64,000 nt of DNA from Roseivirga ehrenbergii (GCF_001593005.1 NZ_LQZQ01000006.1:1-64000); one strand, 5' to 3'. Positions 43,542 to 52,617 are shown, numbered from the stretch's first letter. The notes: a model not told the origin generated them from the sequence alone. Numbers and translations: made by a program.

Positions 43542-44555
43542 TTGATAGATTTAAGAAGCGATACCCTGACAAAGCCTACACCTGAAATGCATGCTGCAAT
43601 GATGGCCGCAGAAGTAGGCGATGATATGTTTGGCGAAGACCCAACCGTAGCTGCTTTAGAAAAAAAGGCTGCCAATATGTTTGGGATGGAAGCTGCACTC
43701 TATTGTGCTTCTGGCACCATGACCAACCAAATTGGAATCCGTTTGCATACCACCTTACAAGACGAGGTAATCTGCCATAAATATTCACATATCTATCTTT
43801 ATGAAAGTGGAGGAATTATGTCGAACTCTGGGGTTTCTGTTCGCCTTTTAGAAGGTGATCAAGGTAGAATTACGGCCAAAGATGTGAAGGCTGCCATTCA
43901 ACCAGATGATATTCACTCACCTGTTTCACGAATGGTTTCGCTAGAGAATACCATGAATAAGGGCGGGGGAAGTTGTTATGATTTCGATGAAATTCTGGCC
44001 ATTAAAAAAGTCTGTACCGATAACGGACTGGCTTTTCATTTGGATGGCGCCAGACTGTTCAATGCCTTGGTAGCTAAAAACCAGAAGGCAGAAGATTATG
44101 GCAAAGCTTTCGATACGATTTCAATTTGTCTTTCTAAAGGTTTGGGCGCTCCGGTAGGTTCTCTATTGCTGGGCACTGCTGATAAAATTAAGCGAGCCAA
44201 ACGTGTACGTAAAGTAATGGGTGGGGCTTGGAGGCAAGCAGGATACATTGCCGCGGCTGGTTTGTATGCTTTAGAAAACCATATTGAGCGCTTGTCAGAA
44301 GACCATAAAAATGTTCAAATCATTGCTGATACTTTGCAAGGCTTAGATTATGTAGAAGAGATTTATCCTTGCGAAACGAACATTCTGATTTTCAGAATAA
44401 GTGACCGTTATACAAACGAATCGTTTTTAGCTAAACTGAAAGATCATGGAGTTTTGGCTTTTGGTTTTGGCCCTCAGCTTATTCGCTTTGTAACGCATTA
44501 TGATTTCACCCAAGATCATTTAACAGACCTTTTACAAGTGTTAAAAAAACTCTAA
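43542..44555 (+). CDS. Low-specificity L-threonine aldolase (GntG-type PLP enzyme), 337 aa
   Basis: The TTG start gives the family opening MIDLRSDTLTKP. PLP-binding features are ASGTMTNQI (56-64), HLDGARLFNA (166-175) and the Schiff-base lysine Lys199 in ISICLSKGLGAPVGS. The enzyme cleaves L-threonine or allo-threonine to glycine and acetaldehyde in the cytosol. Length is standard. It converges on the DinB gene with only 22 bases between the stops and a weak six-base hairpin (44561-44585). Confidence 0.93.
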   Translation: MIDLRSDTLTKPTPEMHAAMMAAEVGDDMFGEDPTVAALEKKAANMFGMEAALYCASGTMTNQIGIRLHTTLQDEVICHKYSHIYLYESGGIMSNSGVSVRLLEGDQGRITAKDVKAAIQPDDIHSPVSRMVSLENTMNKGGGSCYDFDEILAIKKVCTDNGLAFHLDGARLFNALVAKNQKAEDYGKAFDTISICLSKGLGAPVGSLLLGTADKIKRAKRVRKVMGGAWRQAGYIAAAGLYALENHIERLSEDHKNVQIIADTLQGLDYVEEIYPCETNILIFRISDRYTNESFLAKLKDHGVLAFGFGPQLIRFVTHYDFTQDHLTDLLQVLKKL

Positions 44556-44577
44556 TGGCTGAGTTTAATGATTATTA

Positions 44578-45105
44578 TCAAACTCCTTTTAAGTAAATTT
44601 TAATAAGGTTACGGTGATGGTCCGCATGATGAATTGTGAAATACATCATTTCCCGAACAGTGATTTTACCTAATAACGGATGAGGTAGTATGAACTCATC
44701 TAATTGAGCTTCAGTCCATTTATCGAGTTTTTGGTTTATAGTCTCAATGTTGCTTTGAAGCTGTTGGACGAGCTTCTCCTTCTGATTAAAATCGACTTTT
44801 TGAGGCGTAAAAGCTGCACTTGCTACTCCACCCAAACTCAGCTTTTCTTTATATCGCTCTACCAATTGGTCAAAGGTTTTTGAAGGGCGATTGGCTTTGC
44901 CAAACTTAAACTTGATCAGAAATTTAGGTAAACCCATGGCCTGATTTAACGGAGAAGTACTTTTTATCAAATGTTCCATTTGCTGCCCAGCCGACCACTT
45001 ACCTTCTGGGGCATATTCAAACTCATCTTTAGTGAGTGAATTGCAGCTGTTTATAAAGTTTGAATAAGCAGCACTAAGCCTATTTTTAATTTGATCTTTT
45101 TCCAT
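44578..45105 (-). CDS. DinB-family protein, 175 aa
   Basis: The start at 45105 gives MEKDQIKNRLSAAY; an in-frame start 48 bases earlier is less likely. The four-helix DinB/YfiT bundle is seen with metal-ligand histidines in SAGQQMEHLIKS (one His) and FTIHHADHHRNLI (several His), the latter near the C-terminus. Such proteins bind a divalent metal and some act as thiol transferases; the substrate here is unknown. The gene converges on threonine aldolase. Confidence 0.85.
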   Translation of the reverse strand: MEKDQIKNRLSAAYSNFINSCNSLTKDEFEYAPEGKWSAGQQMEHLIKSTSPLNQAMGLPKFLIKFKFGKANRPSKTFDQLVERYKEKLSLGGVASAAFTPQKVDFNQKEKLVQQLQSNIETINQKLDKWTEAQLDEFILPHPLLGKITVREMMYFTIHHADHHRNLIKIYLKGV

Positions 45106-45157
45106 TGTTCTTGTCCTTAGAATGAAGGTAGAACATCTTTCTGTGATGGACAAAAAG

Positions 45158-45191
45158 AAAACCGAGCCATCCTTCTGATAGCTCGGTTTTT
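45158..45191. terminator. Terminator-like hairpin in the 263-base gap before the acyltransferase gene
   Basis: AAAACCGAGC (45158-45167) pairs with GCTCGGTTTT (45181-45190), ten perfect pairs with a T-run on the plus strand and an A/T tract on the other. It sits upstream of both flanking genes (DinB on the minus strand, acyltransferase on the plus strand), so no annotated gene ends at it. Confidence 0.75.
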
Positions 45192-45368
45192 CAACTAAAA
45201 AAACACTTTGTTATATACCACTTTAACTTACGGTGTATTGGTTACGAGTGGATTTAGCAGAATGGAAAATAATTTTAAGTTTCTTTAAATCAATTATAAA
45301 GGTTGTTGTGATTGCTTTTATAAGCTTTTTTTGAAGCCTCCAATTTCTCATTTCTCTATCTTTGCGCG

Positions 45369-46241
45369 ATGTTTTTGATCAGGCTTATATCATTGCTTCC
45401 GTTTTGGTTTTTGTACGCACTTGGAAAGGTGATTTCTTTTTTGCTCTACTATACTGTGGGCTATCGCAGGTCTGTAATTCGTGAAAATTTAAGCAAAACG
45501 TTCCCGGGCTTATCGGATGGGGAACGCTTCAAAGTTGAAAAGGCATTTTACATACAGTTCACTCAGGTTTTTATAGAGTCGATTAAGGCTTATCGTTTTA
45601 AAAAGGAGGATTGGGAAAAGCGTGTGCCGCTAGTGAATGCTAAGGCGATGCTTGAATATTTAGATAAAGCCCAACCTGTTATTTTACTTTCGGGCCATAC
45701 TGCCAATTGGGAATGGCCAGCTTTTTCAATAGGTCAGCAAATTGGCTATCCAATGGAGTTTCTCTATAAGCCCGTGAAAAACCCGAAATTTGATCAACTG
45801 ATGATCAATCTAAGAACCCGTCATGGTGGTCGTGCGCTACCTAAGGATTCTGCATTAAGGCAAATCATTAAGCGTAAAAATGAACCAAGAATTATAGGTA
45901 TACTGGCCGATCAGTTGCCTTCTATTGGAGCTGATAAATATTGGATTCATTTTCTAAACCAGTCTACGGCTTTCTATACTGGTCCTCAAAAAATTGCGCA
46001 AATAGTGAATTACCCAGTCTTCTATTCGGCTACCAGAAGAACATCAGAAGGGCATTATGAGGTTGAATTTATTCCCGTTATGACCCCGCCATACCAGAAA
46101 GGAGGGCAAGAAATTGTTCAGAAATTTGCGGAACTGCTTGAAGAAACCATTCGCCAGAATCCTTCTGACTATTTATGGTCGCATAAGCGCTGGAAGTATG
46201 ATCAAAAGAAAGAACAAGAGGTACTTCTGGTCAATAAATAA
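45369..46241 (+). CDS. LpxL/HtrB-like lysophospholipid acyltransferase, 290 aa
   Basis: An N-terminal hydrophobic anchor (about 3-30) is followed by the acyltransferase motif LLSGHTANWEW, with His110 and Glu115 as the HxxxxE catalytic pair. Later family stretches are FLYKPVKNPKFDQLM and ILADQLPSIGADKYWIHFLN. It probably adds a secondary acyl chain to lipid A in the inner membrane, as LpxL/LpxM do. Length is close to the usual 290-310. A long palindrome closes the gene. Confidence 0.9.
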   Translation: MFLIRLISLLPFWFLYALGKVISFLLYYTVGYRRSVIRENLSKTFPGLSDGERFKVEKAFYIQFTQVFIESIKAYRFKKEDWEKRVPLVNAKAMLEYLDKAQPVILLSGHTANWEWPAFSIGQQIGYPMEFLYKPVKNPKFDQLMINLRTRHGGRALPKDSALRQIIKRKNEPRIIGILADQLPSIGADKYWIHFLNQSTAFYTGPQKIAQIVNYPVFYSATRRTSEGHYEVEFIPVMTPPYQKGGQEIVQKFAELLEETIRQNPSDYLWSHKRWKYDQKKEQEVLLVNK

Positions 46242-46266
46242 TATCGATAAAGGTGGGGTTGTCGCT

Positions 46267-46303
46267 ACAACTCTCCAAAAGTTTAAAACTTTTGGAGAGT
46301 TGT
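46267..46303. terminator. Long perfect palindrome between convergent genes
   Basis: Two eighteen-base arms (46267-46284 and 46286-46303) are exact reverse complements with a single central A. The core is TCCAAAAG/CTTTTGGA. It lies between the acyltransferase stop (46241) and the ABC permease stop (46311) and could terminate both transcripts. There is no long T-run. A related palindrome with compensatory changes lies at 55824-55856. Confidence 0.75.
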
Positions 46304-46310
46304 ATATTCC

Positions 46311-48815
46311 CTATTCATCCCTCAACGCTTCCACTGGATTTCTATAAGCCGATTTTAAAGACTGGAAACTAATAGTGCCCCAGGCAATTAGCAATGCGGA
46401 ACCACCCGCGATAATAAATATTGAAGCGGTTATTGGGGTTTGGTAAGCGAAATCTGCCAGCCATGTTTTTACTGCAAAATAGGCCAAAGGCGTTGCAATT
46501 AGGATTGCAATGATTACCAATTTGGTGAATTCACTACTGAATAGAAGCACAATGTCTTTTACGCTAGCACCCAATACTTTTCTAACTCCTAATTCCTTTG
46601 TGCGCTGCTCTGAAGTAAAAGCTGCTAGTCCGAATAAGCCAATACAGGCAATTGATAAAGCCATTACGGTAAAGATATTGAGCACTGATGTCATGCGTTG
46701 TTCGGTACGGAAACTATTTTCAAAATCCTGATCCATAAAACTGTACTCAAAGGGAAGCCCAGGTTTTATGGAGGCCAATTCGGTTTTTACTTCATCTAAT
46801 AGCTTAGACATTTTCTCTCCAGAATTTACCTGAGTTGGGTCAACTCTAGCAGAAAGGTAGGAAGTGCCAATATTGTAGAGTTCACCATTGTCTTTATGAG
46901 CAATCATTAGTGGACTAATCGTCATTCTTAGGCTGTTGTAATTAAAGTCTTCTACCACACCAATCACTTCAAACTTTGGGCTCTCGGAACCTGGGAATGT
47001 AACGTGTTTGCCCAGTGGGCTGTCGGTGTCATAGGTTTCTGGGCCACCAAAACCTAAGGCTTTTGCACCAGAAACATTCAAAATAATAGCGTACTTGTCG
47101 CTCGCTATGTTATCGTCAAAGTTCCGTCCTACAATAAATTTCGGACTTAACAGTTTGATGTAATCTTCGTCAACAAGCACTCGGTTGAGTGTTACAGGAT
47201 TGTTTTCGGGACCTTCGGCTTTGTATTTGTCTTCATTAAAAATATTCGGTGCCACTAGATCAGAATAACCTACTTGGGTAAATGCAGGGTTTTGTTGAAG
47301 TGTACTTTGCAAGGTCTCAAGGCTTGAATTATCTAATAACTCCAAATTATGTACCTGAAGAATATTTTCTTTTTCGAAACCAACATTGTAATTGGCGGTG
47401 TAGGTTAGCTGCTTCTGAACAAAAAACGTGGTGATAATAAGGGCTACGGAAATGGTGAACTGAAATACGACTAAGGTGTTCCGAATCCCTTTTCCCCTAA
47501 AGCCATTGCTTATTTTGCCTTTTAGGGCTTGAGTAGGTTTGAAAGAGGAAAGGTAAAAGGCAGGATAACTGCCCGCTACAAGACCCAAACCCAAAATAAA
47601 CACTAATATTCCCCCTAAAAAGAATGGGTTAGATAGTTCGGTTTGAAGTGAAAGGGTTTTGTTAGCAATGGTATTGAAGCCATTGATAAACAATTCACAT
47701 AGAATCAACGCAATCGTTGTGGCTGCTAAAGCAAAAATTACAGATTCGAAAATAAATTGGTTGGCGATTGATTTTCGTCCAGAGCCCAACACTTTTCTAA
47801 CGCCAACTTCTTTGGCCCTTCCTGCTGAACGGGCAGTAGAAAGGTTCATAAAATTGATACAAGAAAGCATAAGTACAAGGATACCCACTGCACCAAATAT
47901 TTTAACATAAGCGATATTGCCTGAAGGCCCTATTCTATTTCCTGTAATTGGCGAATACAAGTAAGCTTCGCGAATGGGCTGCATTGTGAGCGTCCATTTT
48001 TTACCATCAGGAACGAATTCAGCGTAAGACTCGCCAAAGGCACGTTCTACGGCTGGAGCCGCCCACTTTGGCGGAATGGCCTGTAGTTTTTCATTGATTT
48101 TTGTGAGATCGGCCTCTGGAGCGACTTTCACATAAGTCACAAAGGTTGTCCACACCCATGTCCATTGACGCGCCTCGATATGGCGGTAGGTGCTCATCGA
48201 AGTCATCATGTCGAACTGGATATGTGAGTTAGATGGGATGTCTTCTAAAACAGCCGTTACTTTAAACGACCCAGCGTTTTCGCCTTGTGTTACTTCTAAA
48301 ATTTTACCCATGGCCTCTTCTTCCCCAAAATACTTGGTGGCCATGCTTTTGGTAATGATAATGCACAAGGGTTCTACTAAAGCTGTTTCAGGGTTTCCTT
48401 CTAAAACAGGAAAAGAGAAAAGCTTGAAGAAGTTGGCTTCGGCTGAATAAACTCTAGCTTCTTTAAACGAAACAGGATCACCATTTTTTGGCTCATAAGT
48501 GACTAAGTTTTCACCAGAATCATGAATGCGCAGTACTTCCGTAAATTCCGGAATATCTTCCCGAAGCGCTACCGCTACTCCGGGGGCAGTGGAGGCAAAC
48601 TCCGCATCCCAATCGCCCCAAATTAAGGGTTGGTTAATTCGATATACTTGATCGGCTTCTTTGTGGAAGTTGTCATACGACAGTTCTTCTTGAACATAAA
48701 GGCTAATTAGTAGGCAGGCGGTAATGCCAATGGAAAGTCCAAGAATATTGAGAATGGTGAATTGCTTGTTTGCGATTGCGTTGCGCCAGGCAACCTTGAA
48801 CATATTCTTCAGCAT
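46311..48815 (-). CDS. FtsX/MacB-type ABC transporter permease, 834 aa
   Basis: The N-terminus MLKNMFKVAWRNAIANKQFTILNILGLSIGITACLL, with a helix at about 20-42, is typical of Bacteroidota MacB-like permeases. A periplasmic MacB domain follows, then an FtsX domain (about 285-430) with three helices, a second periplasmic domain, and a second FtsX domain with three helices (about 715-820). Both FtsX parts carry the ELGVRKVLG/KEVGVRKVLG loop. The ATPase partner is not in this window. Such double-FtsX permeases often act in mechanotransmission or peptide/antibiotic export. It is transcribed alone. Confidence 0.9.
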   Translation of the reverse strand: MLKNMFKVAWRNAIANKQFTILNILGLSIGITACLLISLYVQEELSYDNFHKEADQVYRINQPLIWGDWDAEFASTAPGVAVALREDIPEFTEVLRIHDSGENLVTYEPKNGDPVSFKEARVYSAEANFFKLFSFPVLEGNPETALVEPLCIIITKSMATKYFGEEEAMGKILEVTQGENAGSFKVTAVLEDIPSNSHIQFDMMTSMSTYRHIEARQWTWVWTTFVTYVKVAPEADLTKINEKLQAIPPKWAAPAVERAFGESYAEFVPDGKKWTLTMQPIREAYLYSPITGNRIGPSGNIAYVKIFGAVGILVLMLSCINFMNLSTARSAGRAKEVGVRKVLGSGRKSIANQFIFESVIFALAATTIALILCELFINGFNTIANKTLSLQTELSNPFFLGGILVFILGLGLVAGSYPAFYLSSFKPTQALKGKISNGFRGKGIRNTLVVFQFTISVALIITTFFVQKQLTYTANYNVGFEKENILQVHNLELLDNSSLETLQSTLQQNPAFTQVGYSDLVAPNIFNEDKYKAEGPENNPVTLNRVLVDEDYIKLLSPKFIVGRNFDDNIASDKYAIILNVSGAKALGFGGPETYDTDSPLGKHVTFPGSESPKFEVIGVVEDFNYNSLRMTISPLMIAHKDNGELYNIGTSYLSARVDPTQVNSGEKMSKLLDEVKTELASIKPGLPFEYSFMDQDFENSFRTEQRMTSVLNIFTVMALSIACIGLFGLAAFTSEQRTKELGVRKVLGASVKDIVLLFSSEFTKLVIIAILIATPLAYFAVKTWLADFAYQTPITASIFIIAGGSALLIAWGTISFQSLKSAYRNPVEALRDE

Positions 48816-49276
48816 GGGGATGAATTTAGGTATTTCTGTTGGCTTGTTTCCAAAACGAGTGCCAAAAGAAAGTAGCCACTTAGTGGCTTAAATGAACATT
48901 TTTTAGACTTCCAGCTTTTTATTTTGTACCCTAGAGAACAGTAGTGTGCGGTGACGGACGGTGGGGGTGTGTTGAAGTTAGGATGTGTTGAGGTGTTAAA
49001 GTGTTTGGGTGTTGAAGAAAGGAGCTGACATCAATTAGCTGACTCCGCAACTGTCGCAGGTTTTCCAAACCTGTGACGCTTTATGGATTTTAGGACTCTG
49101 TCCGTTTAGCACCAAAGCAATTGAACTTTTCCTAATCCACCCCTGCCCCGCCAGCGGGGTATATTCGAGGTTCATTAAAGTGCTGAGGTTTGAATTCGAC
49201 TATGTCTTAGTATCCTTGGTCACAATACTAAGTAGTACAACTGCTACAGGTTCGATACACTTTAGACAATAGTCAA
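48816..49276. other. 461-base gene-free stretch with repeats
   Basis: No convincing gene. It holds a small palindrome AGCCACT-T-AGTGGCT (about 48874-48888), a G/T-rich run of degenerate GTGTTGAAG-like units (about 48955-49020), a hairpin GTCGCAGGTTT/AAACCTGTGAC (49053-49077), and copy 1 of a 56-base dispersed repeat (49135-49190). Confidence 0.6.
49053..49190. repeat. Dispersed intergenic repeat, copy 1
   Basis: The core at 49135-49190 matches 50488-50543 at 52 of 56 positions. It contains the perfect hairpin CCCCGC-CA-GCGGGG. Upstream, the GTCCGTTTAG...AATTGA block (49100-49130) also has a counterpart at 50371-50395, and the CAGGTTT hairpin has one at 50449-50465. The two copies bracket the TlpA-like gene in the same orientation. 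Confidence 0.85.
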
Positions 49277-50242
49277 TTAATCTATATGTTTTTTCAAAGC
49301 AGAAATTAACCGACCTTTTCTGCTTCCGAACCATGCTTCTAAAACTTTGCCTTCTGGTGAAATAAGGAAAAAGTAAGGCCATCCGTCTACTCCATATTTT
49401 GAGAATACTTCTTTTTTGTTTTCACTTTCCCATAATACTGGCCATTCAATATTGATGTTAAGTCTTTCTGCTTGTTTACCCCAGGCTTTTATTGAGAAGT
49501 CTTGGTTATAAGTCATCACTTTTAGGTTGGGGTATTCTTTTACTATTTCAATCATGTCAGGATAGCCTTGCCAGCACGGACCGCAGCCAGTAGCGGCAAA
49601 ATCTAACAGCAAATATTCTCCGCGGAAATCTTTAGTGGAGAATTCATTCCCATTTGAATCTTTAGCAACAAAGTCAAATATTATATCATTTTCCTTAATC
49701 TTAGTTTTCCTGTCGATTATGGCCGAAACACTTGTAAGTCCATATTTGGCTTGGTTGCTAATCTCTTCGGGCACCATCGTAAGAAGCCTTTCTCTATCTT
49801 TGACAAGTAGAGAATTACTCTGTGTTGCTAAAAAATTATGCGCCACTTTGTGGTCAATGTTTTTCTCCAGTATTTGAGCTTTCTCTTCCTTATTGGCAGC
49901 TAATAGGCTATTCCATAACATTTGAGAAGGTGACCCTTTAGAAATAATACCACCTACAAAGCCAGATTTAGGTATATAAACTTCAATGTCGTTATTGTCG
50001 ATCCAGATAGATTGGAACTTGTTTTTATAGAGAATTGACATAACCTCTGGGGAGTTTAGTTTTCTTGAGATGACAATCTCCGACTTGTCAGTAGGTAAGT
50101 TGAATTGGCCTTCGCTAAAGGCGATCCTTATTTGGTCTTTGTCCTTAAAACCATCGAGTTTGAATGTTAGCCTTAAAGAATCTTGAGCGTTAAGACTAAC
50201 GGATGAAGCAAAGAGAAGAGTGAATATTAGGTGTGCTCTCAT
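49277..50242 (-). CDS. Secreted TlpA-like thioredoxin-domain protein, 321 aa
   Basis: The signal peptide is 1-20 (SVSLNAQ). Residues about 21-180 are an N-terminal domain of unknown type, as in other Bacteroidota DUF4369/TlpA proteins. The C-terminal thioredoxin domain has DFAATGCGPCWQGYP (Cys220, Cys223) and a WPYFFLISPEGKVL cis-Pro region. It should act in the periplasm as a disulfide reductase or isomerase. It lies alone, bracketed by two copies of a dispersed repeat, and about 3 kb from the cysteine-rich peptide cluster. Confidence 0.88.
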   Translation of the reverse strand: MRAHLIFTLLFASSVSLNAQDSLRLTFKLDGFKDKDQIRIAFSEGQFNLPTDKSEIVISRKLNSPEVMSILYKNKFQSIWIDNNDIEVYIPKSGFVGGIISKGSPSQMLWNSLLAANKEEKAQILEKNIDHKVAHNFLATQSNSLLVKDRERLLTMVPEEISNQAKYGLTSVSAIIDRKTKIKENDIIFDFVAKDSNGNEFSTKDFRGEYLLLDFAATGCGPCWQGYPDMIEIVKEYPNLKVMTYNQDFSIKAWGKQAERLNINIEWPVLWESENKKEVFSKYGVDGWPYFFLISPEGKVLEAWFGSRKGRLISALKKHID

Positions 50243-50370
50243 GATAATTATTTCAATATTGGTCTAATATAAATCATATTTTTTGTAATAAAAAGATGGT
50301 TTAGTGAGGAGTTGTTTCACCTATGTATAATCACGAACAATCAGAGGTTCTCCGAACTCGTCACTATGGG

Positions 50371-50543
50371 GTCCGTTTAACTCTAAAGTAATTGATCGTT
50401 TTTTCAGGGTTATTTCTTTTTAACTGGGACAGCGTCCCTTTTAATAGACAGGTTTGGAAAACCTGAGACAGGAAAGTGAGATTGCAGATCCACCCCTGTC
50501 CCGGCAGTGGGGTATATTCGAAGTTCATTAAAGTGCTGAGGTT
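50371..50543. repeat. Dispersed intergenic repeat, copy 2
   Basis: The core 50488-50543 is 52/56 identical to 49135-49190. The order of subparts differs from copy 1: the CAGGTTT hairpin lies after, rather than before, the GTCCGTTTA block, and an extra GGGAC hairpin is present. Confidence 0.85.
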
Positions 50544-50592
50544 CAACTCTAGCAGTCATGTTGAGCTTGTCTTTAGCCATATCTATAGATAC

Positions 50593-50625
50593 AAAAAGCC
50601 CCAATCCATTGCTGAATTGAGGCTT
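50593..50625 (-). terminator. Terminator of htpG
   Basis: AAGCCCCAAT (50596-50605) pairs with ATTGAGGCTT (50616-50625), with one mismatch. On the minus strand five T follow. It lies 22 bases after the htpG stop. Confidence 0.75.
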
Positions 50626-50646
50626 CTGTTTTTGTAATTTATAGAA

Positions 50647-52539
50647 TTACTCGCCTAAAATGGCTGTACTTCTTTTGATGAAATCGGTAAGGGCTTTGCC
50701 TTCCAACAAACCTTGAGAAAGTAGGGCCAAATCGAATGCTTGTTTTGCCAAACCTTCTTTGTCGCCATCTGCTGAAGCCGCAATGATTTTATCTACCAAT
50801 TTGTGGTTACCATTGACGGTTACATTGTAGTTGTCGGGCATGGAACCAAACATGTTGAAACCGCCTCCGCCTGTTGCTTGCATGTCTTTCATTCTTCGCA
50901 TAAACTCAGGCATAGTCACAGAAACAGGTGCATCTGATGGCGCCAAAGGCTCAACAGCAACGGTATAAGCTTTGTTGTTGATCGCCTTATCGAAGATGCC
51001 TTTTACGGCTTCTTTCTGCTCGTCATTAATCACCAACTCACGCTTCTCATCTTTGTCAATTAGCTTATCGATGTTGTCGGCATCCACACGCTTGATTTGC
51101 GTGTTCTCCAACTTGGTTTCCATATGGTTAATAAAGTGGCTGTCGATTGGAGTATCCAATACAATCACATCATAGCCCTTGTCAACTGCATCGCTAATGA
51201 ATGAATCTTGCTTTGCAACGTTCGTAGCGTAAAGCCAAACTTTGTTGTTGTCTTTGTCTACTTGGTTGGCTTCAATATGCGCTTCGTACTCTTTCATTGT
51301 AAAGTACTTGCCCGCTGTGTTTTTCACCAACACAAAGTCTTTTGCTTTGTCATAGAATTTCTCGTCAGAGATCATTCCGTACTTCACAAAAAGACCGATG
51401 TCTTCCCATTTGCTTTCGTAAGACTCACGTTCTTTTTTGAAAAGCTCACTCAGTTTGTCGGCTACTTTCTTAGAAATGTAAGTATTGATTTTCTTCACAT
51501 TTCCATCCGACTGTAAGTAGCTACGCGAAACGTTCAATGGAATGTCTGGTGAGTCAATTACACCGTGAAGTAACATCAAGAATTCAGGAACGACATCCTT
51601 GGTTTCGTCAGTAATAAATACTTGACGAGAGTAAAGCTGGATTTTGTTTTTCTGTACTTCGAAGTCTTTCTTCAATTTAGGGAAGTAAAGAATACCTGTA
51701 AGCTCGAACGGATAATCCACATTCAAGTGAATCCAGAACAATGGTTCTTCAGAGAACGGATAAAGCTCTTTGTAGAAGTTTAGGTAATCCTCATCTGTTA
51801 AATCATTTGGTGATTTTGTCCAAAGTGGCGTAGTGTTGTTAATGATATTGTCTTCCTTAACAGTCTTATATTTCTTCTTGCCCTCTTTGTCTTCACCGTC
51901 TTCAACTTGCTTGTCTTTCTCTCCAAATTTCACTTCGATAGGAAGGAATTTGGCATACTTGGTAAGCACATTCTGAATACGAGACTCTTCCAAAAATTCA
52001 ACAGAATCTTTGTTCACGTGAAGCGTGATGGTTGTACCTCTTTCTTTTCTTGTTCCTTCAGTAATTTCGAACTCTGTAGAGCCGTCACAGATCCATCTGG
52101 CAGGTTCTGCACCTTCCTGATAAGAAAGGGTGTCAATTTCTACGTTATCGGCTACCATAAAGGCAGAGTAGAAACCTAAACCGAATTTACCGATGATTTC
52201 TTTGGCATCGCCCGCATCTTTAAACTTCTCTACAAACTCAGTGGCACCAGAGAAGGCAATTTGGTTGATGTATTTTTTGATTTCCTCAGCCGTCATCCCG
52301 ATTCCTCGGTCGCTGATGGTAATCGTCTTTTTCTTTTTGTTTACGCTTACTTCTACCCTTACCTCTCCGAGGTCACCTTTGTACTCACCGAGTATGGCAA
52401 GGCGTTTCATTTTCTGACTGGCATCAACTGCGTTCGATACCAATTCTCTTAAAAAGATCTCATGATCTGAATAGAGAAACTTCTTGATGATTGGGAAAAT
52501 ATTCTCGGTGTGAATCGAGATTGTACCTTTTTCTTGCAT
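50647..52539 (-). CDS. htpG: Molecular chaperone HtpG (Hsp90), 630 aa
   Basis: The N-terminal GHKL ATPase domain shows ELVSNAVDASQKMKRL, DRGIGMTAEEI and IGKFGLGFYSAFMV (together about 35-140). The middle domain (about 240-500) includes FKKEREs-like and LPLNVSRSYLQSD-type stretches (here IPLNVSRSYLQSD). The C-terminal dimerisation domain is short. It folds client proteins in the cytosol using ATP. The 630-residue length matches other Bacteroidota HtpG. Upstream, a tandem TGCCACCC/TGTCACCC motif (read on the minus strand) may be a heat-shock control site. Confidence 0.97.
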   Translation of the reverse strand: MQEKGTISIHTENIFPIIKKFLYSDHEIFLRELVSNAVDASQKMKRLAILGEYKGDLGEVRVEVSVNKKKKTITISDRGIGMTAEEIKKYINQIAFSGATEFVEKFKDAGDAKEIIGKFGLGFYSAFMVADNVEIDTLSYQEGAEPARWICDGSTEFEITEGTRKERGTTITLHVNKDSVEFLEESRIQNVLTKYAKFLPIEVKFGEKDKQVEDGEDKEGKKKYKTVKEDNIINNTTPLWTKSPNDLTDEDYLNFYKELYPFSEEPLFWIHLNVDYPFELTGILYFPKLKKDFEVQKNKIQLYSRQVFITDETKDVVPEFLMLLHGVIDSPDIPLNVSRSYLQSDGNVKKINTYISKKVADKLSELFKKERESYESKWEDIGLFVKYGMISDEKFYDKAKDFVLVKNTAGKYFTMKEYEAHIEANQVDKDNNKVWLYATNVAKQDSFISDAVDKGYDVIVLDTPIDSHFINHMETKLENTQIKRVDADNIDKLIDKDEKRELVINDEQKEAVKGIFDKAINNKAYTVAVEPLAPSDAPVSVTMPEFMRRMKDMQATGGGGFNMFGSMPDNYNVTVNGNHKLVDKIIAASADGDKEGLAKQAFDLALLSQGLLEGKALTDFIKRSTAILGE

Positions 52540-52600
52540 GGCTTATTGTCAGTTTTTTTAATCCAAGTTCAATAAGACAAAGGCCATACCAAGCGGAAAT

Positions 52601-52617
52601 GGGTGACAGGGTGGCAG
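52601..52617 (-). promoter_or_regulatory. Tandem TGyCACCC motif upstream of htpG
   Basis: On the minus strand the sequence is CTGCCACCCTGTCACCC, two eight-base units differing by one base, starting about 78 bases before the htpG ATG. It may be a heat-shock or sigma-factor control site. The claim rests on position and repetition only. Confidence 0.3.

Larger units (their letters stand above)
50243..50646. other. 404-base gene-free stretch with second repeat copy
   Basis: It contains the hairpin GGGAC-AGC-GTCCC followed by T4 (50426-50442), the hairpin CAGGTTT-GGA-AAACCTG (50449-50465), copy 2 of the dispersed repeat (50488-50543) and the htpG terminator. A minus-strand frame at 50410-50604 overlaps the repeat and is not considered a gene. 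Confidence 0.6.

Noticed and set aside
50410-50604. 64-residue minus-strand frame
   Set aside because: It overlaps the dispersed repeat and hairpins; composition is not protein-like and copy 1 of the repeat does not keep the frame.
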